Source: JASJAR01 sp039198225
GTDB taxonomy: Bacteria > Pseudomonadota > Alphaproteobacteria > Rhodobacterales > Rhodobacteraceae
Direction: 5' to 3'
DNA length: 64,000 bases
NCBI GenBank assembly: GCA_039198225.1
Contig: JBCCTQ010000012.1
Span: 37,246 to 101,245, forward strand
Below, piece after piece: positions 15,998 through 25,104 of the stretch; the stretch's first letter is position 1, and each line of letters opens with the position of its first letter. The notes below the pieces were generated by a model. That model searched no databases, was not told the DNA's origin, and saw only the letters and a program-made list of their open reading frames with translations. Made by a program: the position numbers and the translations under genes.

Positions 15998-17677
15998 GTG
16001 GCCCGTCAGAAGGCGGGTGGGCAGTGGAGTGGCCACTTGGAGCAGCTTCTTTCGGTCTGGTCGGCCTTGAGCCTTGGGCGACGGATCACCGTTTTGGCGG
16101 CGAGCGCGGCGGTTTTTATGGCCGTTCTAACCCTCGGGCGCATGGCGAGCGCGCCGACGATGACGCTCCTTTACGCCGGGCTCGAACCCCAGGCCACTGC
16201 GGATGTGATCGCCTCCCTCGAAGGCCAGGGTGTGGCCTATGAGGTGCGGGGCAACGCGCTATATGTCGAAGCGGCCCGGCGCGACCGGCTTCGGATCACG
16301 CTGGCGGGCGAGGGGCTCCCGGCCTCGGGCGCCCAGGGCTATGAGCTTCTCGACCAATTAACCGGCTTCGGCACCACGGCTCAGATGTTTGACGCCGCCT
16401 ATTGGCGCGCGAAGGAAGGCGAATTGGCGCGCACGATCACCGCAAGCCCGCTGATCCGCTCTGCGCGCGTACATATTGCCAATCCGGCCGGCCGACCTTT
16501 CCAGCGTGACCAGACCGCATCGGCCTCGGTTACCGTGTCTGCGGCCGGCGGCGGCTTGCCAGCCTCCCACGCAAAGGCGCTGAAGTTTCTCGTCGCCTCG
16601 GCGGTGGCGGGGCTCTCTCCCGAGGACGTCACGATCATCGACAGTAACGGTGGGCTCATCGCTTCCGATGAGCCCGGCGACGGGGCGGCCCTCGGCGGTG
16701 AGGATCGGGCGGCGCTGATGAAAAGGAAAGTCGAGCGGATCCTAGAAGCCCGGGTCGGCTACGGGAACGCGGTTGTCGAAGTGAGCCTGGACACCGAGAG
16801 CGCCCGGGAAGAAATCATGGAGCGGGTGATCGACCCCGACAGCCGCGTGGCGATCTCGTCGGAGAAAACCGAGACGAATATCAAGTCGAACGATACGCGA
16901 AGCGGCGCGGTCACCGTGGCGTCGAACCTGCCCGATGGCGACGGCGCAGGCGGGTCGGGGGCGGCCTCATCGTCGAATACCGAAAGCCGGGAATTGACGA
17001 ATTTCGAGGTGTCCGAAACCCAGCGCGAAGTTGTCAGGAGCCCCGGCGATATCAAGCGGTTGACCGTGGCCGTGTTAATTGACGGGGTCCAAACCGTGGC
17101 GGCTGACGGTTCGACCACGTGGGCGCCGCGCCCGGCAGAGGAACTAAACGCGCTCCGGTCGCTTGTAGCCTCCGCAGTGGGGTTTGATGCGGCCAGGGGC
17201 GACGAAATCACCATTCAATCCCTCGAATTCGAACCGGTGCTGCCGGAAGGGTCTGCGCCGACGCCAGGCTTGCTCGACGGCCTCGCCATCGACGTGATGT
17301 CGATGATCCAATTGGCTGTCCTTGCGATCGTGGCCCTGGTTCTCGGGCTTTTCGTTGTTCGCCCGATCTTTGCCTCGGCCTCTTCGGGCGGGAGGAGCGG
17401 CGGCCCCGTTGCAGAGCTCGCACCACCCCCCGCAAGCGCCCCGCTCAACGTGGCCGATCCTCCGCCCCTTCCCGCCCTCAATGGCGAGATCTCAACCGGG
17501 GGGCCCGGTCCAGACGTGGGCGGATTGCCAGCACTGCCCGATCTTGCCGATCTCGGCGATTTCAGTCCCGCCGGGTCCGGTGCCGTTGAGCGGCTGAAAG
17601 AAATGATCAGCGAGCGGGAAGAAGAAACCGCCGAGATCCTGAGGACTTGGGTCGAAAACCCGAGTGAGGCTTCCTAA
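15998..17677 (+). CDS. fliF: Flagellar MS-ring protein FliF
   Basis: FliF oligomerises into the MS ring, the base of the motor. The 559-residue protein has an N-terminal membrane helix (about residues 29-50), tandem ring-building motifs (LYAGLEPQATADVIASLEGQ; EGELARTITASPLIRSARVH), a beta-collar region (about 260-370), a second membrane helix (about 430-455), and the C-terminal FliG-binding helix ending EREEETAEILRTWVENPSE. The start is a GTG with an AGGGAGGG site about 6 bases upstream. Notably fliH, not fliG, follows directly. Confidence 0.95.
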   Translation: MARQKAGGQWSGHLEQLLSVWSALSLGRRITVLAASAAVFMAVLTLGRMASAPTMTLLYAGLEPQATADVIASLEGQGVAYEVRGNALYVEAARRDRLRITLAGEGLPASGAQGYELLDQLTGFGTTAQMFDAAYWRAKEGELARTITASPLIRSARVHIANPAGRPFQRDQTASASVTVSAAGGGLPASHAKALKFLVASAVAGLSPEDVTIIDSNGGLIASDEPGDGAALGGEDRAALMKRKVERILEARVGYGNAVVEVSLDTESAREEIMERVIDPDSRVAISSEKTETNIKSNDTRSGAVTVASNLPDGDGAGGSGAASSSNTESRELTNFEVSETQREVVRSPGDIKRLTVAVLIDGVQTVAADGSTTWAPRPAEELNALRSLVASAVGFDAARGDEITIQSLEFEPVLPEGSAPTPGLLDGLAIDVMSMIQLAVLAIVALVLGLFVVRPIFASASSGGRSGGPVAELAPPPASAPLNVADPPPLPALNGEISTGGPGPDVGGLPALPDLADLGDFSPAGSGAVERLKEMISEREEETAEILRTWVENPSEAS

Positions 17678-18288
17678 TGAGCCGTCCGGTTGAACTTGAG
17701 ACCTTTGAGATCGGGGGAAAGCGCGCAGCCACCGAAGCCCCCGGTATTCCACCCGAAGCGGTCGAGGGGGCGCGGATCGAAGGCTATGACCAGGGTTACA
17801 AGACCGGCTGGGACGACGCGATGCAGAAATGCGAGGCTGACGGCACCCGGATCGGCGCGGAATTCGAACGCAATCTTCGCGACCTGGGGTTTACCTTCGA
17901 AGAGGCACGCGCCCATGTGCTCCGCTCTCTTGAAGGGCTGATCGGTGAGATCGCCGAGACCTTTCTTCCCGCTCTCATGGCCGAAACGATCGGGCCGATC
18001 CTTCTCGAAGCGATGCAAGACCTCGCCGGCGATGCAGCCAATGCCCCGGTGCTCATTCGGGTCTCCCCGGGCGAAAGCGCTCGGCTATCGGCGCTGATCG
18101 ATGCCGATCAAGGGATGCCGTTTCAGATCGTTGACGAACCCTCTTTGGCCGAAGGCCAAGCCTATCTCAAACTCGGCGCCGAAGAACGGCAGGTGGACCT
18201 TTCCGAACCCCTGACCCGGATCCGCGAGGCAATCCGCGCCCTCGGCGACGTCACCGAAAGGACATTGGATGAGCGACGCGCCGGATAA
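17677..18288 (+). CDS. fliH: Flagellar export ATPase regulator FliH
   Basis: FliH holds the FliI ATPase at the C ring through FliN. The 203-residue product has the family pattern: a charged N-terminus with GYDQGYKTGWDDAM (the small-xxx-small glycine repeat region is short), a long helix, and a C-terminal domain with LIRVSPGESARLSALI and the GQAYLKLGAEERQVDLSEPL strand typical of FliH/YscL. It overlaps the fliF stop by one base and overlaps fliN by 20 bases, which fits its direct contact with FliN. Confidence 0.85.
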   Translation: MSRPVELETFEIGGKRAATEAPGIPPEAVEGARIEGYDQGYKTGWDDAMQKCEADGTRIGAEFERNLRDLGFTFEEARAHVLRSLEGLIGEIAETFLPALMAETIGPILLEAMQDLAGDAANAPVLIRVSPGESARLSALIDADQGMPFQIVDEPSLAEGQAYLKLGAEERQVDLSEPLTRIREAIRALGDVTERTLDERRAG

Positions 18289-18544
18289 AGGGGAAGACAA
18301 TCCCTTCACGGAAGTCCCGATCGAGATCACCGTGTCGGTCGGCCATGCCCGTCCCACGGTGCGGGAACTTCTCGATCTCAGCCACGATGCGGTACTTCCC
18401 CTCGACCGGGGCGTCGACGATCCGGTGGAGCTCTTCGTTGGGGATCGGCTGATCGCGCGGGGCGAGTTGCAGGAAAGCGACGAAGACCAAGCCGCCCTTC
18501 TGGTACGGATTACCGAAGTGGTCGCGCCCGACGGGTCGATCTAA
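18269..18544 (+). CDS. fliN: Flagellar motor switch protein FliN
   Basis: FliN is the small C-ring component that docks FliH-FliI and helps set rotation direction. The 91-residue protein consists almost entirely of the SpoA/surface-presentation-of-antigens domain: VPIEITVSVGHARPTVRELL, then HDAVLPLDRGVDDPVELFVG and RGELQESDEDQAALLVRITE. It overlaps fliH and ends 2 bases before fliP. The other switch genes, fliG and fliM, are absent from the window. Confidence 0.93.
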   Translation: MSDAPDKGEDNPFTEVPIEITVSVGHARPTVRELLDLSHDAVLPLDRGVDDPVELFVGDRLIARGELQESDEDQAALLVRITEVVAPDGSI

Positions 18545-18546
18545 GG

Positions 18547-19269
18547 ATGGCGCGTCTGGCGCTTCTCTTGGCCGTGGCCGTCTGGCTCATGGCCGGTCCG
18601 GCCCTGGCCCAAGACGTGACCATCTCCCTCGGCGACGACACCTCGCTCAGCGCCCGCGCCATCCAACTTTTTATCCTCGTGACGGTCTTGAGCCTCGTCC
18701 CAGGCCTCGCGGTGATGATCACGTGCTTTCCGTTCATCGTCACAGTGCTTGCGATCCTTCGCCAGGGCCTTGGGCTCCAGCAATCGCCGCCCAACATGCT
18801 GATCGTAAGCCTCGCTTTGTTCCTCACTTACTTTGTAATGGAGCCGGTCTTTGTCGAAGCCTGGACACGGGGCATCGAACCTCTGACCGAAGGCGCGATC
18901 GACACGGAGACGGCGTTCTTTGAGACGATGGAGCCCTTTCGCGACTTCATGGTCTCGCGCATCGAGCCCACTACTTTTGCAGCACTTGCTGATCTTCGCC
19001 CCGATCCAGCCCCGTTTGGCCGCGACGCGCCCCTATCGGTTCTCATCCCGGCGTTCCTTTTGAGCGAAATCGAGCGGGCCTTTGAGATTGGATTTCTCAT
19101 CTTCATGCCATTTCTGATCATCGACCTGGTGGTGGCCGCGATCCTCATGTCGATGGGGATGATGATGGTCCCCCCGGCGATCGTGGCTTTGCCGTTCAAG
19201 CTGGCCTTTTTCGTCGTTGCCGATGGCTGGGCGTTGGTCTCCGGAGCATTGGTGCGAAGTTACTTTTGA
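18547..19269 (+). CDS. fliP: Flagellar export gate protein FliP
   Basis: FliP is the pentameric core of the export gate. It is one of the few gate proteins made with a cleavable signal peptide, visible here as ARLALLLAVAVWLMAGPALA. The 240-residue protein shows the conserved FPFIVTVLAILRQGLGLQQS and PPNMLIVSLALFLTYFVM segments, and the C-terminal IEFGFLIFMPFLIIDLVVA-like block (EIGFLIFMPFLIIDLVVAAI). Length is standard. It closes the fliF-fliH-fliN-fliP run; no clear terminator follows. Confidence 0.97.
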   Translation: MARLALLLAVAVWLMAGPALAQDVTISLGDDTSLSARAIQLFILVTVLSLVPGLAVMITCFPFIVTVLAILRQGLGLQQSPPNMLIVSLALFLTYFVMEPVFVEAWTRGIEPLTEGAIDTETAFFETMEPFRDFMVSRIEPTTFAALADLRPDPAPFGRDAPLSVLIPAFLLSEIERAFEIGFLIFMPFLIIDLVVAAILMSMGMMMVPPAIVALPFKLAFFVVADGWALVSGALVRSYF

Positions 19270-19411
19270 GCCTCTGCCCGCCGCAGTCATGGCGCGTTTT
19301 CCGGGCGCTAAAGACTAAAAAGTGGGCACCCACCACTTTGACCAAATGGTGCCAAACCCTGAAACCCTGCCAACGACGCAGGGGCTGCGTCCCGGTTACG
19401 CCCGGTTTGGC

Positions 19412-19969
19412 TTAAAGCCCGAACCGCGCTTCGAGACTTTGGAGCGAATAGCGGGAGGACACGGGGTCAACATCGCGGGAATCGTAGTCCGGATCGGGCA
19501 GAACACAGCGCCTGCCGCATAGCTGACGGGCCGAACCATCGCGCCAATCAACAAGCCAAACCCGCCCGCCGGGCGTTGAGATATACCCGAAAACACCCTC
19601 GGCCATGTCGCTTTCCACATCCTCAGGGCTCGGAACTTCGGCATCGAACTCTGCACCATGGGCGCCGTGGGTGTGGTAGGATGCGATCACGCGGATATCG
19701 CCTGGAAATGGAGCCGTACAAGAATCGGCTTCGCCCCGATGGGGCCCGCTCGCCGCGAAGGTTCCATTGGCGTCGAAGCCGAAATAACCGCAAAACTCCC
19801 GGTTATTTGTAAAACTGGGGTTCTGCAGCCCGTCGAGAAAGCCAATCGCCCGCTCGGTGAAATCTGCGCTCGGTGGCGGCGCTTCGACCCGTCCGCTGTC
19901 GCATGCGGCCAGTGCCCCGATCGCCAATAAAGCGATCCATCGCCAGGCCCATTGTCGTTTGACGGCCAT
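19412..19969 (-). CDS. Lipoprotein with DUF4329-like domain
   Basis: The 185-residue product has a lipoprotein signal with lipobox LAAC (modified Cys at about residue 23) and a C-terminal domain built around SYHTHGAHG and DVESDMAEGVFGYISTPGG, features of the DUF4329 family. The His-rich motif recalls metalloprotease-like folds, but an activity is not established. The ATG at 19967-19969 has an AGAGGGG site upstream; a longer frame from 20014 is less likely. It stands alone between fliP (convergent) and ptsP (divergent). The role is unknown; an envelope-located enzyme is possible. Confidence 0.7.
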   Translation of the reverse strand: MAVKRQWAWRWIALLAIGALAACDSGRVEAPPPSADFTERAIGFLDGLQNPSFTNNREFCGYFGFDANGTFAASGPHRGEADSCTAPFPGDIRVIASYHTHGAHGAEFDAEVPSPEDVESDMAEGVFGYISTPGGRVWLVDWRDGSARQLCGRRCVLPDPDYDSRDVDPVSSRYSLQSLEARFGL

Positions 19970-20183
19970 GCAATACCCCTCTTGCGCGGCGGCCATAAGT
20001 GACCGCGTCCCCAAATGCGGTGCAATTGTCAGGGTTTAAGGCCGCTCGAGCAAGGCCTTCGCACCCCTGACCCGGCGTCAGAGGGTCGCGGCCAGGTGGT
20101 GAAACGCGTGCCAAAACCGATTTCCCCAACGGGCTCGGCCCGCTAGAGTGTGGCCCGCGCAGAACGCGCGTCGGCAAGGTGGA

Positions 20184-22433
20184 ATGGCGAGTTATCCCGA
20201 ATCGCAAAGCCGGAGGCTGCTCCGGCGGCTCCGCGAGACCATGGCGGAAGACAGTGCCGGCCAGGCCCGCCTGGACCGGATCGTCAACCTTATCGCCACC
20301 TCGATGTGGACGGCGGTTTGCTCGATTTATCTCTTCCGTGACGCCGAAACGCTGGAGCTTTGCGCCACCGAGGGGCTGAACCCCGAAGCGGTCCACAAAA
20401 CCCGGATGCGGATCGGCGAAGGCCTCGTGGGCCGCGTTGCCCGCTCGGGTCAACCAATCAACACCGCCGACGCACCGTCGACCGACGGGTTCCGTTACAT
20501 GCCCGAGACCGGCGAGGAGGTGTTTTCCTCTTTTCTTGGGGTGCCGATCCAGCGCTTAGGCGAGACGCTGGGCGTCCTCGTGGTGCAGTCAAAGACCCAA
20601 CGCGAATACACGCCGGACGAGATCTATGCCCTCGAAGTGGTTGCCATGGTCCTCGCGGAAATGGCCGAGCTCGGCGCCTTCGTGGGGGACGGGGCGGCCA
20701 TGTCGGCTCGCCATACCCATCCGGTGCTCTTCCGGGGCGGCGTGGCCCAAGAAGGCGCGGCAGGGGGCCATGTCTGGCTCCATGAACCCCGGGTCGTGGT
20801 CACCAATCCGATTGCCGAAGACCCCGAGGTTGAGGTTGAGCGGCTCCAGACAGCGGTCGCGACCCTTCGAGGCTCGGTCGATGAGATGCTTGCAAGTGCT
20901 GGCGCCACCGATGCGGACCAAAGGGAAGTCCTCGAAGCCTACCGGATGTTTGCCCGGTCCGAATCCTGGATTGCCCGGATGGAAGCCGACATCGCTTCGG
21001 GTCTCTCGGCGGAAGCTGCCGTCGAGAAAGAGCAATCGGCCGCCCGGGCGCGGATGGCCCAGATCCCCGACCCGTACCTCCGCGAACGGCTGCACGATCT
21101 CGATGATCTCTCGAACCGGCTTCTCCGCACGCTGAGCGGCCAAGGCCAGGATACCGGAGCCGAGATTTCGGAAGATGCTATTCTCGTGGCGCGCACTATC
21201 GGGCCCGGAGAGCTTCTTGATTATGGCCGGACCGGGCTCAAAGGTATCGTCCTCGAACAAGGCTCGGTCGGCAGCCATGCCGCGATTGTGGCCCGGGCTT
21301 GGGCGATCCCCCTCGTGATCCATGCCGAAGGGATCACCACGGAGGCGCTGAACGGCGATCCGATCTTCGTCGACGGCGACCAGGGCATCGCCCATCTGAG
21401 GCCCGACGAGACCGTGGCCCGGGCCTTTCGCGACAAGATGGCCATGCAAGCCGAGCAGCAGGAGCGCTTTTCCGGCCTCCGCGACAAGCCGGCGGAGGCC
21501 AAATGCGGGACCCGGATTGCGCTCTTGATGAATGCCGGGCTCATCGCCGAATTGCCGTCGCTTGCCACGTCAGGCGCAGAGGGCGTGGGTCTTTTCCGGA
21601 CCGAGCTTCAGTTCTTGGCCCGGAACAAAGTTCCGAAGCGGGGTGACCTGGCGTTGAGCTATGCCCGCGTCATCGAAGCCGCGGCCGGCAAACGGGTGGT
21701 TTTTCGAACCCTTGATATCGGCTCCGACAAGGTGCTCCCGTATATGAAGCCCCAGGACGAGCCCAACCCCGCCCTCGGGTGGCGCGCGATCCGGGTCGGC
21801 CTCGACAAACCCGGCGTCATGCGGATGCAGCTCCAAGCGCTGATCCGTGCCGCGGGAACGGGGCCCCTTACGGTGATGTTCCCGTTCATCGCCCAATTCG
21901 AGGAATTCAAGGCGGGCCGCCAAGCGGTACTCGACGAGCTCGACCGGGAACGGCGCTTGGGTCACGCCGTACCCGAGACCGTCGAGATCGGAGCGATGCT
22001 CGAAACCCCGTCGCTCGCCTTCGCGCCCCGGCAGTTCTACGAATTGGCTGATTTCGTCTCAATCGGCGGGAACGATCTCAAGCAGTTCTTCTTCGCCGCT
22101 GACCGGGAAAACGAGCGCGTCAGGCGGCGCTACGACACGCTGAATGTCTCGTTTTTGACCTTCATCGAGCAGATCGTCCGGCGCTGCGAGGAGACCGACA
22201 CACCGCTTTCGTTCTGCGGCGAGGATGCGGGGCGCCCGGTGGAGGCCCTCTGCTTTGCGGCCATGGGGCTTCGCACGTTGTCGATGCGGCCGGCCTCGAT
22301 CGGTCCGGTCAAAGCGATGATCCGCCGGGTCGATCTTACCGAAGCGAAAGCCGTGATAGATGAGACCCGGGGGTCAGGGGTGCAATCGGTACGGGGTGCA
22401 GTGATGGAATGGCTCGCCACCCAACCGCGATAG
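20184..22433 (+). CDS. ptsP: Nitrogen PTS enzyme I (EI-Ntr), PEP-protein phosphotransferase
   Basis: EI-Ntr takes phosphate from phosphoenolpyruvate and passes it to NPr and EIIA-Ntr, a regulatory chain linked to nitrogen and potassium status. The 749-residue protein has an N-terminal GAF sensor domain (about residues 15-165), an HPr-docking region, the phospho-histidine domain with active His365 in GSVGSHAAIVARAW, and the C-terminal PEP-binding barrel with LFRTELQFL and LSFCGEDAGRP (catalytic Cys). The ATG at 20184 follows AAGGTGG; an upstream GTG at 20148 is possible. It is a cytoplasmic, single-gene unit here. Confidence 0.96.
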   Translation: MASYPESQSRRLLRRLRETMAEDSAGQARLDRIVNLIATSMWTAVCSIYLFRDAETLELCATEGLNPEAVHKTRMRIGEGLVGRVARSGQPINTADAPSTDGFRYMPETGEEVFSSFLGVPIQRLGETLGVLVVQSKTQREYTPDEIYALEVVAMVLAEMAELGAFVGDGAAMSARHTHPVLFRGGVAQEGAAGGHVWLHEPRVVVTNPIAEDPEVEVERLQTAVATLRGSVDEMLASAGATDADQREVLEAYRMFARSESWIARMEADIASGLSAEAAVEKEQSAARARMAQIPDPYLRERLHDLDDLSNRLLRTLSGQGQDTGAEISEDAILVARTIGPGELLDYGRTGLKGIVLEQGSVGSHAAIVARAWAIPLVIHAEGITTEALNGDPIFVDGDQGIAHLRPDETVARAFRDKMAMQAEQQERFSGLRDKPAEAKCGTRIALLMNAGLIAELPSLATSGAEGVGLFRTELQFLARNKVPKRGDLALSYARVIEAAAGKRVVFRTLDIGSDKVLPYMKPQDEPNPALGWRAIRVGLDKPGVMRMQLQALIRAAGTGPLTVMFPFIAQFEEFKAGRQAVLDELDRERRLGHAVPETVEIGAMLETPSLAFAPRQFYELADFVSIGGNDLKQFFFAADRENERVRRRYDTLNVSFLTFIEQIVRRCEETDTPLSFCGEDAGRPVEALCFAAMGLRTLSMRPASIGPVKAMIRRVDLTEAKAVIDETRGSGVQSVRGAVMEWLATQPR

Positions 22434-22671
22434 ATCGCCGTCTGGATCGGCCGCGGCATTTCGGAAAATAGATATGTAAGATCAATCGTCTGACTTGCCA
22501 TATTGAAGTCGACTGACCCGGCACATGTCCAGAGGACTGGCCAGAAGTGAGAGATGGGTCCCTAAGCTCCCAGCAAGCAGGCCCCGCGCCTTGGTGCTTA
22601 GTTTCCACACATGGCGTCGATAACGTTCTGGCCCGGACAATGTCTGAGAGTGATTGGGCGGGCCATAAGGC

Positions 22672-23352
22672 TCAATAGGTCCGGATCAGACCTACAAGCT
22701 TGCCTTGGACTTTCACCTGGTCATCCCGGAAGAGCCGGGTCTCATAGGCTGCGTTTGCAGCTTCCAGGGCAATCGTCGCCCCTTTCCGGCGGAACCGCTT
22801 CAGCGTTGCTTCATGGCCTTCGACGAGAGCAACCACGATGTCGCCGTTCTCGGCCGTGTTGCCTTCGCGGATCACCACCACATCGCCGTCATTGATGCCG
22901 GCGTCGATCATGGAATCACCCTTCACTTCAAGGGCATAGTGGTGCCCCTTCGTGCCAAGCATTGAGGACGGCACCGACACGTCATTGTTCTTATCGCTGA
23001 TCGCCTCAATTGGGACACCGGCCGCTATCCGCCCCATTAGCGGCACATCCGTCACCCCAGCGTTCAGCGGGATCGCATTGGCGGGCCGTCCCGGACGGTC
23101 GCCTTCGATGACCTGGGGCACGAAACCTTTGCCCACACTCTCCGGCATCTTGACGATTTCAATGGCGCGCGCCCGGTGGGCCAGGCGGCGGATAAAGCCC
23201 CGCTCTTCAAGGGCCGTGATCAACCGGTGGATCCCGGATTTGGACCGCAGATCCAACGCGACTTTCATTTCGTCAAAGGATGGCGGCACGCCGTCCCGTT
23301 GGACACGCTTATGGATAAAGTCCAGAAGTTCCAGCTGCTTCCGCGTCAACAT
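22672..23352 (-). CDS. lexA: SOS repressor LexA
   Basis: LexA represses SOS genes and self-cleaves when RecA filaments form on damaged DNA. The 226-residue protein has an N-terminal winged-helix domain (residues 1-65; SGIHRLITALEERGFIRRL is the recognition region), a cleavage site Ala111-Gly112 in GRIAAGVPIEA, and the Ser147/Lys185 catalytic dyad (VKGDSMID; EGHEATLKRF). It lies downstream of moeA with its own 109-bp promoter gap containing an SOS box, indicating autoregulation separate from the trp-moa genes. A 238-bp gap with no recognisable gene separates its end from ptsP. Confidence 0.97.
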   Translation of the reverse strand: MLTRKQLELLDFIHKRVQRDGVPPSFDEMKVALDLRSKSGIHRLITALEERGFIRRLAHRARAIEIVKMPESVGKGFVPQVIEGDRPGRPANAIPLNAGVTDVPLMGRIAAGVPIEAISDKNNDVSVPSSMLGTKGHHYALEVKGDSMIDAGINDGDVVVIREGNTAENGDIVVALVEGHEATLKRFRRKGATIALEAANAAYETRLFRDDQVKVQGKLVGLIRTY

Positions 23353-23405
23353 AGACGTGCTCTCCTGCCACGGGTGGTGCGGAAATCCCGCACTCGTTCG
23401 CTTAT

Positions 23406-23420
23406 GTTCTATATGCGTTC
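23406..23420. promoter_or_regulatory. LexA SOS box (GTTC-N7-GTTC)
   Basis: The alphaproteobacterial LexA operator is a direct repeat GTTC, seven bases, GTTC. Exactly this occurs 54 bp upstream of the lexA start. A third GTTC lies 6 bases further (23396-23399), one base short of a second ideal spacing. The box implies lexA autorepression. Confidence 0.85.
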
Positions 23421-23461
23421 TTGTTTTGTGTCAAACCAGTGAGGTCCAGGCGCCAAACCAT

Positions 23462-24634
23462 TCAAAAGTCGACGAGTTCCACCCGGTCGCCGGCTGCCTT
23501 TGCAGGATCGTACGGCGGACGCACAATCAGGGCGTCGGCCCTGGCCAAGACGCTCAAGAGCGAGGAATCCTGATTGGGCAGGGGTTTGATGCCCTCTGTG
23601 GTGGCTTCGGCCCGCATATAGTGTTCCCTCGGCCCGTTCTCGGGCAAAGCTTCTGCGAGGTGGCCCGGGCGGCGAGGCGCAGGGGCGGAGGGGAGACCGG
23701 ACAGCGCTGCGAGGGCCGGAAGGACGAAGATCCGCGCCGAAATTAAGGCTGAGACCGGGTTGCCTGGAAGCCCGATCATCAGCGCCTTGCCGAGTTGACC
23801 GGCCATAACCGGCTTTCCCGGCCGCACCGCCACTTTGTGGAACGCCTTCTGAAATCCCGCCCGTTCGGCCGCCCCGGCCACCAGATCATGGTCGCCCACC
23901 GAAGCCCCGCCGATCGTCAGGATGAGATCAGCCCCTTGGGCCAGCTCGAAACCCTGGGCGAGGGCCGCTTCGCAGTCTTCGGCATTGGGAAGGATCCAGG
24001 CCTTGCCTCCCGCCTCCTCGACCATTGCCGCCAGGGCCGGCCCATTGGAGGCGATGATCTGGTCGGGGCGGGGCGTTTCACCGAGTTGGACCAGCTCGTC
24101 GCCGGTCGACAGGATGGCCACGTCGGGCCTTTGAAACACGTCGACCTCGGCCCGGTTCATCGCCGCGAGGAGACCAATATCGGCAGGGCCCAGGCGACGC
24201 GGCGCCTCCAAGGTGAACCCCACATCAAAATCCCCGCCCTTGGGGCGGATGTTCCGGCCGCTCGAGCGGTTTTCGCCAAGGACGATTTCACTTCCGTTTC
24301 GCGTGACATCTTCTTGTATCAAAACGGTTTCAACGTCTTCGGGCACTGGGGCGCCGGTAAAGATCCGCACAGCCTGGCCTGCCGCCAAATGGCCCGGCCA
24401 AGCACGCCCGGCCGCCGCTTCGCCGACCACTTGGTAGCGCGCACCGGCGGACGGATCAGCATCCGCCACGCCGTAGCCGTCCATGGCCGAAGCGTCGAAA
24501 GGCGGTTGCGCGCGCGTGGCACTCACCGTTTCGGCCAGAACACGGCCAGCGGCGTTCCGAAGCGCGACACGTTCGGTCTGGGCGGGCTGGACAAGGGCAA
24601 AAATTCTGTCGAGCGCGGTTTCAACCGATATCAC
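23462..24634 (-). CDS. moeA: Molybdopterin molybdenumtransferase MoeA
   Basis: MoeA inserts molybdate into adenylylated molybdopterin to complete the molybdenum cofactor. The 390-residue length is typical. Visible features are the N-terminal ASAMDGYGVADAD, the central GDELVQLGETPRPDQIIASN and TIGGASVGDHDLV loops of the MogA-like domain, and the C-terminal GLPGNPVSALIS segment. Its start overlaps the moaC stop by four bases, so the two cofactor genes are coupled. It acts in the cytoplasm. Confidence 0.95.
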   Translation of the reverse strand: MISVETALDRIFALVQPAQTERVALRNAAGRVLAETVSATRAQPPFDASAMDGYGVADADPSAGARYQVVGEAAAGRAWPGHLAAGQAVRIFTGAPVPEDVETVLIQEDVTRNGSEIVLGENRSSGRNIRPKGGDFDVGFTLEAPRRLGPADIGLLAAMNRAEVDVFQRPDVAILSTGDELVQLGETPRPDQIIASNGPALAAMVEEAGGKAWILPNAEDCEAALAQGFELAQGADLILTIGGASVGDHDLVAGAAERAGFQKAFHKVAVRPGKPVMAGQLGKALMIGLPGNPVSALISARIFVLPALAALSGLPSAPAPRRPGHLAEALPENGPREHYMRAEATTEGIKPLPNQDSSLLSVLARADALIVRPPYDPAKAAGDRVELVDF

Positions 24635-25104
24635 AAGGGAGCCTCGTAACGACCTGATTTGCCACCCTCTTTGAAGATCAGGCGGATGTCTTCGATAACC
24701 ATACCCTTCTCGGCAGATTTGAGCATGTCATAGATTGTGAGTGCGGCCACGGAGACCGCGGTCAGCGCTTCCATTTCGACCCCGGTCCGTCCGGTGGTTT
24801 TGACAGTGGCCTCGATCCGGATCCCGGGCCGGGCATGATCGATACTCAAATCCAGCGACACCTTGGCAAGGCTCAAAGGGTGACAAAGTGGGATGAGGTC
24901 GGCGGTCTTCTTCGCACCCATAATCCCCGCCAACCGTGCCACGCCCAAGACATCGCCCTTTTTGGCCTCGCCTTTAGACGCAAGATCAAGGGTTTCAGGG
25001 CTCATCTTCACCCAAGCTTCGGCAATTGCCACCCGGTCGGTCTCGGACTTTTCTGAGATATCGACCATTTGGGGGTCGCCCTTTTGGTCGAAATGGGAGA
25101 GCAT
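24631..25104 (-). CDS. moaC: Cyclic pyranopterin monophosphate synthase MoaC
   Basis: MoaC works with MoaA to make cyclic pyranopterin monophosphate from GTP, the first step of molybdenum cofactor synthesis. The 157-residue protein shows MVDISEKSETDRVAIAEAWV, the active-site LIPLCHPLSLAKVSLD and GRTGVEMEALTAVSVAAL, and the ending DIRLIFKEGGKSG. The first ATG overlaps the trpC stop (TGATG). A second ATG 12 codons on is possible, but the longer N-terminus resembles known MoaC. Confidence 0.96.
   Translation of the reverse strand: MLSHFDQKGDPQMVDISEKSETDRVAIAEAWVKMSPETLDLASKGEAKKGDVLGVARLAGIMGAKKTADLIPLCHPLSLAKVSLDLSIDHARPGIRIEATVKTTGRTGVEMEALTAVSVAALTIYDMLKSAEKGMVIEDIRLIFKEGGKSGRYEAPL

Noticed and set aside
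22434..22671. Possible small gene between ptsP and lexA
   Set aside because: Short frames on both strands lack ribosome sites and protein-like composition; nothing recognisable lies in this 238-bp gap.
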